Assembly (NCBI RefSeq): GCF_005233845.1
Contig: NZ_SZQL01000015.1
Coordinates: 1 to 64,000, forward strand
Direction: 5' to 3'
DNA: 64,000 nt
Source: Ilyomonas limi
Lineage (GTDB): Bacteria; Bacteroidota; Bacteroidia; Chitinophagales; Chitinophagaceae
Part shown: piece by piece, positions 53,862 to 62,631 of the stretch
Layout of the letters: each line of letters begins with the position of its first letter
Position numbering within the stretch: position 1 is the first letter of the stretch
Program-made: the position numbers and the translations under genes
The notes under the pieces: generated by a model
Database searches by the model: none
What the model was told of the DNA's origin: nothing
What the model saw: the letters and a program-made list of their open reading frames with translations, nothing else

Positions 53862-53928
53862 GTTAGGTAATTAGGTATTATAAAATGTACACAACCTTAT
53901 GTCAATAACTTTCGTAGACTCGCTTAGT

Positions 53929-54222
53929 CTATAATATCCCGTTATGCAGTGGCAAAAAATAAACTTCTGTTTTTCCTGTAGGATGATAAGAAGGTTTATA
54001 TATGATATAAGAATAACGCTCAAGTTCTCTTAAACATTTATGATAGGTAGTTTTTGCATTAATTTTTGACAGCAGCATCAATTCCTTTCGCTTAACTACT
54101 ATTGGGTTGATAAAATGGCCTTGTTCCCAATATTGGTAAAGAACGGCATAAAGACAAAGATGAGGCATCTTTATCCTTTCATCTGTGGCAAGGTGTTTAA
54201 AGAGGATACCTAAATTATTCAT
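53929..54222 (-). CDS. Small winged-helix protein of the conjugative element (first of a pair)
   Basis: About 97 residues from the ATG at 54222. It aligns along its length with the next upstream gene product: PHLCLYAVLYQYWEQGHFINPIVVKRKEL, LSKINAKTTYHKCLRELERYSYI. The helix-turn-helix with the TYHK recognition helix resembles winged-helix regulators or replication-associated proteins of Bacteroidetes mobile elements. The C-terminus differs from its partner (TGKTEVYFLPLHN). Function is not assigned. Confidence 0.6.
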   Translation of the reverse strand: MNNLGILFKHLATDERIKMPHLCLYAVLYQYWEQGHFINPIVVKRKELMLLSKINAKTTYHKCLRELERYSYIIYKPSYHPTGKTEVYFLPLHNGIL

Positions 54223-54265
54223 CCTAAAAGTATTTTGGAGCAATCAAAGACTTTGAATTCTTAAA

Positions 54266-54562
54266 CTAAAGCAAAAAGATTTTACTACCCTCAAAACGAT
54301 TAAAGGAGGGAACATACCTTATGAACCCGTATTCATGGAGCTGTCGAATATTCTTGTGATATGTTCCCTCACAGGAGATTTTTGCCAAATACATTAATTC
54401 CCTCTTAGGTATAACTAAGGGATTTACAATGTTATGTTCTTTAGCATATTGTATAATAGCAACAAATAAACTAATATGTGATGGAGCAATACGGGGATCA
54501 TTCCGAATGTTGCTAATGAATACTACCATTTTACTGTCAATCTCTGTTTTTGCTGTTTCCAT
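54266..54562 (-). CDS. Small winged-helix protein of the conjugative element (second of a pair)
   Basis: A 98-residue protein homologous to the 53929 product (SHISLFVAIIQYAKEHNIVNPLVIPKRELMYLAKIS, GTYHKNIRQLHEYGFIRYVPSF). Its start lies 1 bp after the stop of the HTH gene at 54564, so they are translationally linked. Probably regulators of element excision, replication or transfer; exact role unknown. Confidence 0.62.
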   Translation of the reverse strand: METAKTEIDSKMVVFISNIRNDPRIAPSHISLFVAIIQYAKEHNIVNPLVIPKRELMYLAKISCEGTYHKNIRQLHEYGFIRYVPSFNRFEGSKIFLL

Positions 54563-54563
54563 G

Positions 54564-54833
54564 TTAATTATCTTGTTCTAAAATTCTTTTTACATCTTCT
54601 TGTTTATAGTATAGTGTACCTCCAACTTTTTTCGATTTAAGCTTTCCGGTAATACGTAATGATTGAATTTTTCCGTTAGAACAGTTTAATAGTTTCCTAA
54701 CCTGACTTGTTTTTAAAAATTCAATTGATTCATTACTGGATTGCTTATCATAACTTAGAATCTCTTTTATGTCGTTTAATAACTGAATTCTGAAATTTTG
54801 CAAATCTTCCCACGTAACAATCTGCACTGCCAT
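54564..54833 (-). CDS. Excisionase-like HTH protein
   Basis: An 89-residue protein: an N-terminal coiled stretch (WEDLQNFRIQLLNDIKEIL) followed by a MerR/excisionase-type HTH (LKTSQVRKLLNCSNGKIQSLRITGKL, KVGGTLYYKQEDVKRIL; about residues 42-85). This is the HTH_17 pattern common in Bacteroidetes conjugative transposons, where such proteins act as excision or transfer regulators. It overlaps neither neighbour but is separated from 54562 by a single base. Confidence 0.78.
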   Translation of the reverse strand: MAVQIVTWEDLQNFRIQLLNDIKEILSYDKQSSNESIEFLKTSQVRKLLNCSNGKIQSLRITGKLKSKKVGGTLYYKQEDVKRILEQDN

Positions 54834-54867
54834 ACTACCTCATTTATTTGCTTGATATATACAATTT

Positions 54868-55662
54868 TCACTTCTGCACATTACGTTGTCTTTTGGGCTT
54901 CTTCAACGTCTTGTCTCCTTCCTGTTTCATTGCTTTTGTTTCCTTTTGTGTCTGCTCTGACTTTTGTTCCTGCTTAACAGATTGCTCCTGATTTTGAAAC
55001 AGATCTTTTAAAGAAACCCGTTGACCGGCATGGTTGTAGGCTGACAGTGTTTTAAATGCTACGTTCGGAGTGATAAAGAGCTTTTCTTCTTTGCCTGCAA
55101 TCTCAAATGCAGCAGCCTGCAGGTTACCTCTTTCCAGCGATCTGATTAATTGTTGTTTGCTCTGCTCATCAGCCAATTCTTTTATCGGATATTTAGCTAA
55201 TACTTTCTCTAAATCGTATCCAAAGTTTTGATGATACTGCTTCATTTCATAATTGCCATTTTGCGTTGTGCTTTTAAAATCCAACTGCAACCAGGCTCCA
55301 TATTTTTCATCTTGTTTATTGGTGAGTGTTTTATGAACAGCACGACCTTCGAGCAGATTATAACCTTCCTTCAGCGTGATAGAACTGCCCTTATTGATGT
55401 AGAACATTTGCCTTGCCCTGATTTCCTGCTTGTCATTTAATAACTGCAAATCATACCGGTTAAAGAAATACATTTCGGAATCAGCCCCTTTTTTGAAATG
55501 CAATGTTGCAATCACATCATCTTTTCCGAAGGTCTTCTTTTGTGCCAATTGAAACTCGGGTGCACCCTGAGATATTTTGTTAGCTAAATCTGCATTAAAC
55601 GTATCACCAAAACCTGTGTTCTTTAGTTGTTCTTTCAGGTATTCATAATTCTTCTCATTCAT
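54868..55662 (-). CDS. DUF3945-like protein of the conjugative element
   Basis: A 264-residue soluble protein. Residues 1-190 contain FGDTFNADLANKISQG, FQLAQKKTFGKDDVIATLHFKKG and MYFFNRYDLQL, the pattern of DUF3945/DUF4099-type proteins of Bacteroidetes mobile elements. The C-terminus (about 215-264) is a Gln/Lys/Glu-rich low-complexity tail (QEQSVKQEQKSEQTQKETK). It may be DNA- or helicase-associated, but function is not established. It stands between the tra operon and the HTH genes. Confidence 0.62.
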   Translation of the reverse strand: MNEKNYEYLKEQLKNTGFGDTFNADLANKISQGAPEFQLAQKKTFGKDDVIATLHFKKGADSEMYFFNRYDLQLLNDKQEIRARQMFYINKGSSITLKEGYNLLEGRAVHKTLTNKQDEKYGAWLQLDFKSTTQNGNYEMKQYHQNFGYDLEKVLAKYPIKELADEQSKQQLIRSLERGNLQAAAFEIAGKEEKLFITPNVAFKTLSAYNHAGQRVSLKDLFQNQEQSVKQEQKSEQTQKETKAMKQEGDKTLKKPKRQRNVQK

Positions 55663-55693
55663 AGTATAATTTTTAAAGTTTTGAATAGGTATT

Positions 55694-56512
55694 TTAAAGT
55701 GATTTTATCTTAAGCATCGTTTGATGACTGATAGTAAGCGTCAGCAATCGACTTCCTGAGCTTTCTCCTATTTGAATAATTAGCTCTTTTCTATTCGGAA
55801 CCGTAAACGGTGAGAAAGCAAATACATAGGATTGGGTAAAGTCGTTATCGGCCTTTTTTAAAGGGGTTTTGTACAAAGGCGTTATTTCAATTTGTTGTGT
55901 TGCCGTGCGTTTTGCCGCTTTGGTATCTTGTATAAAAAAGCGGGCGTAAACAGGTGTAAAGGAGATAGATGATTTATTAGTTACTCCGATTTGCAACCAC
56001 ATCAGGTCATTTTTAATAAAAATATTATTCAGCGACATCCTTATGTTTTGCACCCAAACATGTTTATGTAATGCATGTCTTTTGCTTTTAATGGTGGTTG
56101 CAATTGTTGTAAATGCCGCTTCTGCAAGTGGCAGATTCTTTATAACAGCCTTTTCCGTACTGTCTCCCACAAAGGAGAAATTTAATATCGGAGGATCTGC
56201 ATTGAAATTGACTATAAAGGAATAAAAGTGTCCATCGGTGGTAATAACTGTTACATTTGTTTCTTTAAAGTTCTGCTCGCCTGCTTTTAGTTGTAAGATG
56301 TTCTCAACACCTTGTGCTTTTTGTGCAAGAACTGCAGCACTTCCTATATCCACGTTTTTTATTGCAAATGGAAATATTACGTTGCTGGTCTTGTCATAAC
56401 TGATATTGATTCTATAGGGCGTAATACTTTTAGGTAAATACTGAGCAAACAAAGTAGTTTGTTGAAGTAAACACAGTGCTCCAATCAACACTATTGCAAT
56501 TAACTGTTTCAT
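55694..56512 (-). CDS. traN: Conjugative transposon protein TraN (VirB9-like)
   Basis: A 272-residue protein with a signal peptide (to about LFAQ, residue 24). The N-terminal region (TSNVIFPFAIKNVDIGSAAVLAQKAQGVENILQLKAGE) and the later beta-rich domain are those of the DUF4138/TraN family, a VirB9-like outer-membrane-core component. It lies directly after traM, as in CTnDOT. The overall length fits the family (about 280). Confidence 0.87.
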   Translation of the reverse strand: MKQLIAIVLIGALCLLQQTTLFAQYLPKSITPYRINISYDKTSNVIFPFAIKNVDIGSAAVLAQKAQGVENILQLKAGEQNFKETNVTVITTDGHFYSFIVNFNADPPILNFSFVGDSTEKAVIKNLPLAEAAFTTIATTIKSKRHALHKHVWVQNIRMSLNNIFIKNDLMWLQIGVTNKSSISFTPVYARFFIQDTKAAKRTATQQIEITPLYKTPLKKADNDFTQSYVFAFSPFTVPNRKELIIQIGESSGSRLLTLTISHQTMLKIKSL

Positions 56513-56531
56513 TGATTTATTATTTTAAATA

Positions 56532-57821
56532 TTACTGTTGCTGATTATCGTCTTTAAGTAGAACCTTATATCCTGCCCTGATAGTTACTTTGATTTGTTT
56601 AACCTTTTTATCAATAAGCGTTTTAGCTGCTGTGATGCCTGCGTTAGCAGCCTGCACACCAATAGAAGGATCAAGAGAAGCAATTCCAAAATTGTTCACT
56701 GCTTCACTTCCTGTTTGTTTAGCAACGTCCCTGCTTACAGAGCCAGGGATGTATATGCCGGCAATACCGTCTAAATCGTATACAGATAAAGCAACCGGCA
56801 GCAGATTATTTTGATAATGAATGGAGTTGATAGCAATCCGTAATCGTTCTGCATTCAGAGATGCGGTGCCGTAAATAAATGTGCTTTGAGGCACCAGCAT
56901 GCCATTTACATAAATATCATTCGCTAAACACAACTTAACAGTCGAGCCATTAATGATAGTTTGTGTTTCCTGTATTTTCGCTTCAATAATATTTTGTTTT
57001 TCCTCAGTGACAGTATCATTTTCCAAAGAATGAAATGCATTTTGTTTTACATCTTTATTTTCTTTATTACTACTTATCTTTTTGATTCTTTTGGGAGCTT
57101 GTAACAGCGATAAATAATTATCTGCATCTCTCGACACAACCCGAAAAACAGATTTTTTATTTTTTTCTGACGTTTGTTGAGCCGTTTCCGTAATTCGTTC
57201 AGGATGTTGAATAGCCAATATCTTATCCATTATGCCATTCAACTGTTGAGTTTCCGGATCAGCCTCTGAATCTGGTTGGTTAATAACTTGCAGCATTTGT
57301 TCAAGTCTTTTCACGTCGTTTGATGAAATGCCAGGAACTCTTTGCTCCACCGCACCTTGATGAACATCAACTTTCTCTTCCTTATTACTATTATTTAAAA
57401 CGGCATTTAACTGAGCAAGCTTTTGATTCACTTTGTATTCATTAGGGTCTTCAAAGCTTTGTGGCATAGGATTATAAGTAGAAGATGAATTGTATTCATA
57501 CGCTGGTGGCGTGTTTACACTATCTTTCCCCATATGAAAGAAAGGATCATTTTTAATAGCTTCCCGGTACTTCGCAGAATCTTTCTCTGCCTGTTCATAA
57601 AAGGAGAGCTTATTCCAGCTTTTGTTTTCTTTCAACTTCGCATCCGGAAGATGCATATTCAATCCACTGGTTGTAGCAGACGCCTTTGCCTCATCAGCAC
57701 CTATCACACCCAATGACCAAAACAAAAAAGTGAGAAATGGAAGAACAATTAATGGCATTATCAATAGAAATTGCCGCTTTTTCTTTTGCTTGTCTGTACC
57801 TATTGTTGATAATTGTTTCAT
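56532..57821 (-). CDS. traM: Conjugative transposon protein TraM (VirB10-like)
   Basis: About 429 residues from ATG 57821; a TTG at 57854 would overlap traL by 23 bp. One N-terminal helix (LLIMPLIVLPFLTFLFWSLGVI) leads into a Gln/Asn/Glu-rich periplasmic linker and a C-terminal VirB10-like barrel domain (VKLCLANDIYVNGMLVPQSTFIYGT, AKQTGSEAVNNFGIASLDPSIG, IRAGYKVLLKD). It connects inner and outer membrane parts of the secretion channel. Confidence 0.88.
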   Translation of the reverse strand: MKQLSTIGTDKQKKKRQFLLIMPLIVLPFLTFLFWSLGVIGADEAKASATTSGLNMHLPDAKLKENKSWNKLSFYEQAEKDSAKYREAIKNDPFFHMGKDSVNTPPAYEYNSSSTYNPMPQSFEDPNEYKVNQKLAQLNAVLNNSNKEEKVDVHQGAVEQRVPGISSNDVKRLEQMLQVINQPDSEADPETQQLNGIMDKILAIQHPERITETAQQTSEKNKKSVFRVVSRDADNYLSLLQAPKRIKKISSNKENKDVKQNAFHSLENDTVTEEKQNIIEAKIQETQTIINGSTVKLCLANDIYVNGMLVPQSTFIYGTASLNAERLRIAINSIHYQNNLLPVALSVYDLDGIAGIYIPGSVSRDVAKQTGSEAVNNFGIASLDPSIGVQAANAGITAAKTLIDKKVKQIKVTIRAGYKVLLKDDNQQQ

Positions 57822-57831
57822 GATTAATGAA

Positions 57832-58269
57832 TTAAAAGTTTGTAAGTCGTTCAACCATAATGATGCTATCCAGCAGATGAGGTCTGCACCTCATAATGCT
57901 GTCATAACGCAGGAAATTATTTTTCTTTAAACTATCTAATTGGCGATGAAAGTTTTTAATGCGGTGTAATGTAGTTGCGTCACCTGAATAGGTTGTAGCC
58001 GGCTTTAGTACGGGTGTACTGATATATTGAAAGTGAATTTCAGGTTTATGGTTAAAGCAATAAAGCAACTTAATAGACAGTGCAAGTGAAACGATAACAC
58101 AAAAAGTCAGTATAAATATTGCTAATCTGCGCGGTTGTATATGATTCGTTTTTTTAGTTAGGTAAATAGCAAACTGCTGCAGCTTTTTACTTACATACAT
58201 GGTAAGATTAGTGGTAATACTCCTGCCGCATTGCTTTGCATCTTTCAATTTTTTAAATTGGGTAAGCAT
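57832..58269 (-). CDS. traL: Conjugative transposon protein TraL-like
   Basis: A 145-residue single-pass membrane protein (helix about residues 48-70, LAIFILTFCVIVSLALSIKLLY) with a short periplasmic helix-rich tail. Assignment rests mainly on its position between traK and traM, the place of TraL/DUF3989 genes; sequence is weakly conserved. It is longer than typical TraL (about 100). Confidence 0.65.
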   Translation of the reverse strand: MLTQFKKLKDAKQCGRSITTNLTMYVSKKLQQFAIYLTKKTNHIQPRRLAIFILTFCVIVSLALSIKLLYCFNHKPEIHFQYISTPVLKPATTYSGDATTLHRIKNFHRQLDSLKKNNFLRYDSIMRCRPHLLDSIIMVERLTNF

Positions 58270-58280
58270 AAATATTATTT

Positions 58281-58904
58281 TTAATTCTGACGAGCTTCCG
58301 TTCTTATATCTTTATTCTCAACGGTAATCCAACGCTCTATTAAAAAACCGTGTGGATTATTATCACTCCGTGATACATTTCGTAAGTACCCTTCCGTAAT
58401 GAGTGAGCGGTAAACAATGCTGGTGGTGCGGATAATTTTTTGTATAGCAAAGCACCGGAAGTAATAGGGATATGTATTTACATCAACCTGCACACTGTCT
58501 ATATCAATCTGTTGACTAATATTACCTGCAATGATGTTTGAATAATACCCATTCTCCTTTAAATCCTCATATTGCCGTTTTGCAGTTGCATCTGCCAGAT
58601 ACAGTGCTTTCGTAATATTATTTTGTATCACTTTATCATCGGGATCTAATGAAAAAAAGTACTGATGAAATGTTTTGATATGATCTCTTGCTTCCACCGG
58701 TATATTATCTTTTCTATCGGCAGTCAATGCTTCCAATGCTTTACCATTAGCTAACACATACACTTTGCTTTGAGTAATAGCAGCTAATTGATAGCTTTTA
58801 AACAGCACAAATCCACATAGCAGAAAACAACACACTACCACTACTGCTGTAAACATCTTAACATGTTGGAAAGCCGTTTCTATATTCTTCATCTTGGTAA
58901 ACAT
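58281..58904 (-). CDS. traK: Conjugative transposon protein TraK (VirB8-like)
   Basis: A 207-residue protein with an N-terminal helix (VVVVCCFLLCGFVLF, about residues 18-33). A periplasmic VirB8/NTF2-like domain contains RDHIKTFHQYFFSLDPDDKVIQNNITKALYLAD and IQKIIRTTSIVYRSLITEGYLRNVSRSDNNPHGFLIERW, which are diagnostic of TraK. It is an assembly factor of the channel. The gap to traJ is 2 bp. Confidence 0.9.
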   Translation of the reverse strand: MFTKMKNIETAFQHVKMFTAVVVVCCFLLCGFVLFKSYQLAAITQSKVYVLANGKALEALTADRKDNIPVEARDHIKTFHQYFFSLDPDDKVIQNNITKALYLADATAKRQYEDLKENGYYSNIIAGNISQQIDIDSVQVDVNTYPYYFRCFAIQKIIRTTSIVYRSLITEGYLRNVSRSDNNPHGFLIERWITVENKDIRTEARQN

Positions 58905-58906
58905 GA

Positions 58907-60169
58907 TTATTCCATTTTATCGTCACCGGATAATTTATTTCGCATATACCCCTGCAGCTTACCAAATGCTCTTCCGGCATGATGATACATGCCAGTACCA
59001 CTTGACGGAGTGTTATAGCCATCGCGTAGGCTACCAGAGGAATTCATAAGCATTTGCTCACCTTGATTCAGACGGTTCATGCCATTAGCAATAACTGAAG
59101 TACCGCCTGAAATAGCACCACCGGCAGCACCCATTGTTAACGCTGTGGCTTTGCTACCAATGGCATCACCTCCACCGCCAACGTGCATGATATAATTTGC
59201 AATAGATGGAACAGAAAAGTATCCGATGATACCAATGACCATGAAGATGAGATAACCCATATCCGTATTACTGAAATAGGTTTCACCCCAGGTATTCACC
59301 TGCGCAATATCTATCTTCAGCATATTTTCCTGTATCTTCCCCATAACGCTGCCGAATATGTTGGCAACAGGCAACCATAAGAACACATTGATGTACCGTG
59401 CAAGCCAGTGGCGAAGCGTATGATGAAAGCCATCAAACACGCTGAACCCAAAGACAAGCGGACCAAGGATAGCGAGAATGATGAGGTTGAAGGTGCGAAT
59501 AGTATTGATGCAAAGAGAAGCGGCAGCATACAACACCTGCAAAATCTCGCTCATCCATTCCTTTATTGAATTACGGAAATTGTAGGTAGCTTTTGCCATG
59601 GCAAACTTGATGTCATCTCCAATGCTTTCAAATGTGCCTTCATCGGAAACATCTTTGCCGGGGTGTGTATATTCATACCATTTGTCACGATCTCCTTCGC
59701 CCGACTCACCAACATACATTTGGTACAGATAGGACTGCTTTACCGCTTCTTCTTTTTGTTTTAATAGAAAAGCAACTGCTTCATCAGAATTGGTAACCAT
59801 AGCGGAGGTAGCTACAACTGTTGGCTGCATCACTCCGTTAATCATATCGATAACGGAAGGGAAAACCATAATTGCAAAACCAATAGCAAACGGTCGGAAC
59901 AGGGGATAGAAATCAATCGGCTCTGCACTTGCCAAATGCCGCCATATTCGCGCTGCTATATACCATAAAGCTGCAAAGCCTGCTATAAGTTGCCCTACAC
60001 CAATAAGCTGCGAACACAGGGGAATCATTTGATTATATAACCCGTCCAGTACACCATGCAAACTATATAGTTCATCTGTCAAGCCACCGCTATCATCCTG
60101 AGCCTGGGATAGAATAGGCAATACTATCCCCGTAACTGCCCAAAGGGCAATTTTTACGTTGTGTTTCAT
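58907..60169 (-). CDS. traJ: Conjugative transposon protein TraJ (VirB6-like)
   Basis: A 420-residue multi-pass membrane protein with a signal peptide (to about LSQAQ) and several helices (QLIGVGQLIAGFAALWYIAARIW, FAIGFAIMVFPSVIDMI, LVFGFSVFDGFHHTLRHWLARYINVFLWLPVANIFG). A Gly-rich C-terminal tail follows. It forms the inner-membrane core of the transfer channel. Length and motifs fit the family. Confidence 0.9.
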   Translation of the reverse strand: MKHNVKIALWAVTGIVLPILSQAQDDSGGLTDELYSLHGVLDGLYNQMIPLCSQLIGVGQLIAGFAALWYIAARIWRHLASAEPIDFYPLFRPFAIGFAIMVFPSVIDMINGVMQPTVVATSAMVTNSDEAVAFLLKQKEEAVKQSYLYQMYVGESGEGDRDKWYEYTHPGKDVSDEGTFESIGDDIKFAMAKATYNFRNSIKEWMSEILQVLYAAASLCINTIRTFNLIILAILGPLVFGFSVFDGFHHTLRHWLARYINVFLWLPVANIFGSVMGKIQENMLKIDIAQVNTWGETYFSNTDMGYLIFMVIGIIGYFSVPSIANYIMHVGGGGDAIGSKATALTMGAAGGAISGGTSVIANGMNRLNQGEQMLMNSSGSLRDGYNTPSSGTGMYHHAGRAFGKLQGYMRNKLSGDDKME

Positions 60170-60181
60170 ATGTTGTTTGAT

Positions 60182-60811
60182 TTATTTTTTTATGCCATAA
60201 AGGCGATCCATTTGCAGTACTTCGCTTTGTTCCTTGTTGCGCTGCAAGAGGAGAACAGATGTCTTATTATTGAAACTTTGAAGAAATTGCAACTTGTCCT
60301 GCATATCATTATATACTTTATCAATGCCTGACAAACGTTCATCATCGCTCATGCGGAGTTGATTAGCGGTAATTAACATCGTTAGGTCATCTAAGCCCTT
60401 GAGAGATTGGCTAAACAGATTGTTATAGACCTGACCTAAGTACATTATTTCATCAGGATTGAGTAAGCCGCTTTGCTTGTAATGGTTGAATGCCGATTTA
60501 TACTCTTTTACAATCTGAAGCTGGTCATTAATGATTTCCGGTATCTTCCAGTATTTACGAATTGTTGGACTAACCAGCCACAAGCCATCCAAAAAAGCTT
60601 CATGCAGATTAAAATTGCCTTGTGAAATATCCCTGATTGTGGAATACCCTTTTGATACAATTTCATAACCTTCTTTCATGTCCTTCAATATTCCCTTCAT
60701 TTGCTCCAACTTGCTCCAATCAAGCAATAATTGTTTTGCTTCATAAGATTGCGCTGCAACTTGTTGTATACCTGCTAATAATAAGCACAGTATAATCATC
60801 TTTACATTCAT
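60182..60811 (-). CDS. TraI-like secreted coiled-coil protein (third of three tandem paralogues)
   Basis: A 209-residue protein with a signal peptide (to about VAAQ). The mature part is alpha-helical with GYEIVSKGYSTIRDISQGNFNLHEAFLDGLW, DDERLSGIDKVYNDMQDKLQFLQSFNNKTSVLLLQR and the ending LYGIKK. The same blocks occur in the 60819 and 61515 products. The family corresponds to TraI/TerB-like proteins found between TraG and TraJ. Confidence 0.75.
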   Translation of the reverse strand: MNVKMIILCLLLAGIQQVAAQSYEAKQLLLDWSKLEQMKGILKDMKEGYEIVSKGYSTIRDISQGNFNLHEAFLDGLWLVSPTIRKYWKIPEIINDQLQIVKEYKSAFNHYKQSGLLNPDEIMYLGQVYNNLFSQSLKGLDDLTMLITANQLRMSDDERLSGIDKVYNDMQDKLQFLQSFNNKTSVLLLQRNKEQSEVLQMDRLYGIKK

Positions 60812-60818
60812 ATACGGC

Positions 60819-61463
60819 TTATTTGAGGTTGTATAAAGTTTTAACTCTAGCGGTTTCGTTCTGCTCTTGCTGCCTGCTGAGCACTAGTGTAGCTGATTGA
60901 TTATTAAAGCTCTTAGCAAACAGATATTTACTTTTTATGTCTTTGTAGATAGCGTCAATTCGCTGCAATCGCTCGTCATCCTGTAATTGCAACTGATCAT
61001 CTGTAGTGATTGAAATCAAAAGAGCAATGTCATTTGCACATTTATTTAATAAAGCAGTGAAAACAGAATAAATATATGCTACCTCATTACTATTTAGCAT
61101 TTGACTCTGCTGCGCATTTTTATAACTGCTTTTGTATTCCGCTAAAACAGCAGATTGCAATGTTATGATATCCGCTATCCGGGAGTAATGTTGAATAGCA
61201 GGATTTATTTTTGAAAAAGAAGAAAAGAATGCCTGGTGCAAATTAAACTCACCATTCTTTAGATCGCTAATGGCAGTTAATCCTTGCTTAGCAATATCGT
61301 ATCCTTTATTAAGGTAATTTGCATATACCTGGTAAGCTGCAATTTGTTGCGCTAAATACGTAAGCTGTGTTTTCTTTTGACGGAACCATTCATCATAGGT
61401 TTGGGCATATATACTAACAATTGAACCGTACAAGACAATAAGAAATAAGATTATTTTTTTCAT
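60819..61463 (-). CDS. TraI-like secreted coiled-coil protein (second of three tandem paralogues)
   Basis: A 214-residue protein with a signal peptide (to about SIYAQ). Blocks shared with the 60182 product include GYDIAKQGLTAISDLKNGEFNLHQAFFSS, SQMLNSNEVAYIYSVF, DDERLQRIDAIYKDIKSKY and SFNNQSATLVLSRQQEQN. It is the closest paralogue of the 60182 protein and the gap between them is 7 bp. It probably lies in the periplasm as part of the transfer apparatus. Confidence 0.75.
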   Translation of the reverse strand: MKKIILFLIVLYGSIVSIYAQTYDEWFRQKKTQLTYLAQQIAAYQVYANYLNKGYDIAKQGLTAISDLKNGEFNLHQAFFSSFSKINPAIQHYSRIADIITLQSAVLAEYKSSYKNAQQSQMLNSNEVAYIYSVFTALLNKCANDIALLISITTDDQLQLQDDERLQRIDAIYKDIKSKYLFAKSFNNQSATLVLSRQQEQNETARVKTLYNLK

Positions 61464-61514
61464 TCTTCACATTTTCAATATTCACAAAAATTGTCACCTC
61501 AAAACTTCAAACTA

Positions 61515-62186
61515 TCATAAGCCATACATCAACTTTACACTTGCTGCATCATTCGCATCTTTTGCCCGTTGCAAAGACAGTAGGACGTTTTGATTATTAA
61601 ACTGGTGTAAGTCACTGTAATTTTTATCAACTTTTTCTGCCACGCTATTGATAATCTCAATCCTTTTTGCATCAGTCATTTGCGTAACAAAAGAATTTAC
61701 TACCATCATCAACTGGTCAACATTTTTTACAGTTTCCTCTAAGATACCCGAGTAGATCTGCGACATATAACTTAGCTCAGCCGCACTGAAATGCTTATCA
61801 TGTTGCATATTGTTCCAAGCATGTTTGTATTCAGCTACTAATTGCGCTTGTTTGGTTGAGATATCTTTAATTTGATGGTAATAAATAATGACTGACTTCA
61901 CCTGGGATAAACCGTTGTAATAATCGCTATATAAGTCTTTCTGTTTTTCAACCCAATCGGTTATTTCGCCCAGGTGCAATTCACTCATGCTGTTTTCAAT
62001 AACCTTCTGTGCGTTTTGCAACCAAATTGTTTTATTTTGAAGCCTTTGGACTTTCAAGTCTACTGCTTTTATAACCTTGGTAACGCCCTGTTTAATAACA
62101 TCAGCAATAGGAATTTGAGCCTGTCCCTTTTGCGGAGCTATGCAGGCGAGTAACCATATACATATAATGATCATAAGCCTTTGCAT
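61515..62186 (-). CDS. traI: TraI-like secreted coiled-coil protein (first of three tandem paralogues)
   Basis: A 223-residue protein with a signal peptide (to about KGQAQ, residue 24). It then has VQRLQNKTIWLQNAQKVIENSMSELHLGEITDW, typical of DUF4141/TraI proteins, with DLYSDYYNGL and HFSAAELSYMSQIYSGIL. The end (HQFNNQNVLLSLQRAKDANDAASVKLMYGL) matches its two downstream paralogues. It is the most canonical TraI of the three. It is a helical periplasmic component of the secretion system. Confidence 0.8.
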   Translation of the reverse strand: MQRLMIIICIWLLACIAPQKGQAQIPIADVIKQGVTKVIKAVDLKVQRLQNKTIWLQNAQKVIENSMSELHLGEITDWVEKQKDLYSDYYNGLSQVKSVIIYYHQIKDISTKQAQLVAEYKHAWNNMQHDKHFSAAELSYMSQIYSGILEETVKNVDQLMMVVNSFVTQMTDAKRIEIINSVAEKVDKNYSDLHQFNNQNVLLSLQRAKDANDAASVKLMYGL

Positions 62187-62220
62187 ACAATTTTAATTTA
62201 CTTGGTGAACAATAGGGTTA

Positions 62221-62607
62221 TCAAGGGATTACTTTGGTGTATTCGCTGCCACCTTCAAACAATCTCCCATTGCCGGGATCAAAAGAAAACGTCTTGCCGA
62301 GCCTTTGCTCATATAAATTTTGGGACTTCTCATCATATATTGCTTTCCAATTTTCTTCTGAATGCTGCTCCGGCAAAAGCTTATTGTTGCGAATGCGCTG
62401 ATAAGCAGTTCTGTTTACAATAAGGTAGTCATTGCCTGCTGAACATTGTATAATCAATGTGTCGTACGCAATCAGGAATTCGTTTTTTACTTCCTTCACG
62501 TAAGTACCGGGGATAAACCTTTTGGTATTATCCATTCTTTTCCATGCATCTACACATCCTGCACAAAAGATCAAACCAGTGATACAAATTAATTTTAAGT
62601 GACTCAT
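62221..62607 (-). CDS. Small lipoprotein of the transfer operon (TraH position)
   Basis: A 128-residue lipoprotein (FCAGC, Cys about residue 18). The mature part, with FIPGTYVKEVKNEFLIAYDTLIIQCS and DYLIVNRTAYQRIRNNK, resembles the small DUF3876-type proteins encoded between traG and traI. Role unknown. Its position in the operon supports a role in channel assembly or in exclusion. Confidence 0.6.
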   Translation of the reverse strand: MSHLKLICITGLIFCAGCVDAWKRMDNTKRFIPGTYVKEVKNEFLIAYDTLIIQCSAGNDYLIVNRTAYQRIRNNKLLPEQHSEENWKAIYDEKSQNLYEQRLGKTFSFDPGNGRLFEGGSEYTKVIP

Positions 62608-62631
62608 AGCTTTATTTTTAAATGATAAAAT

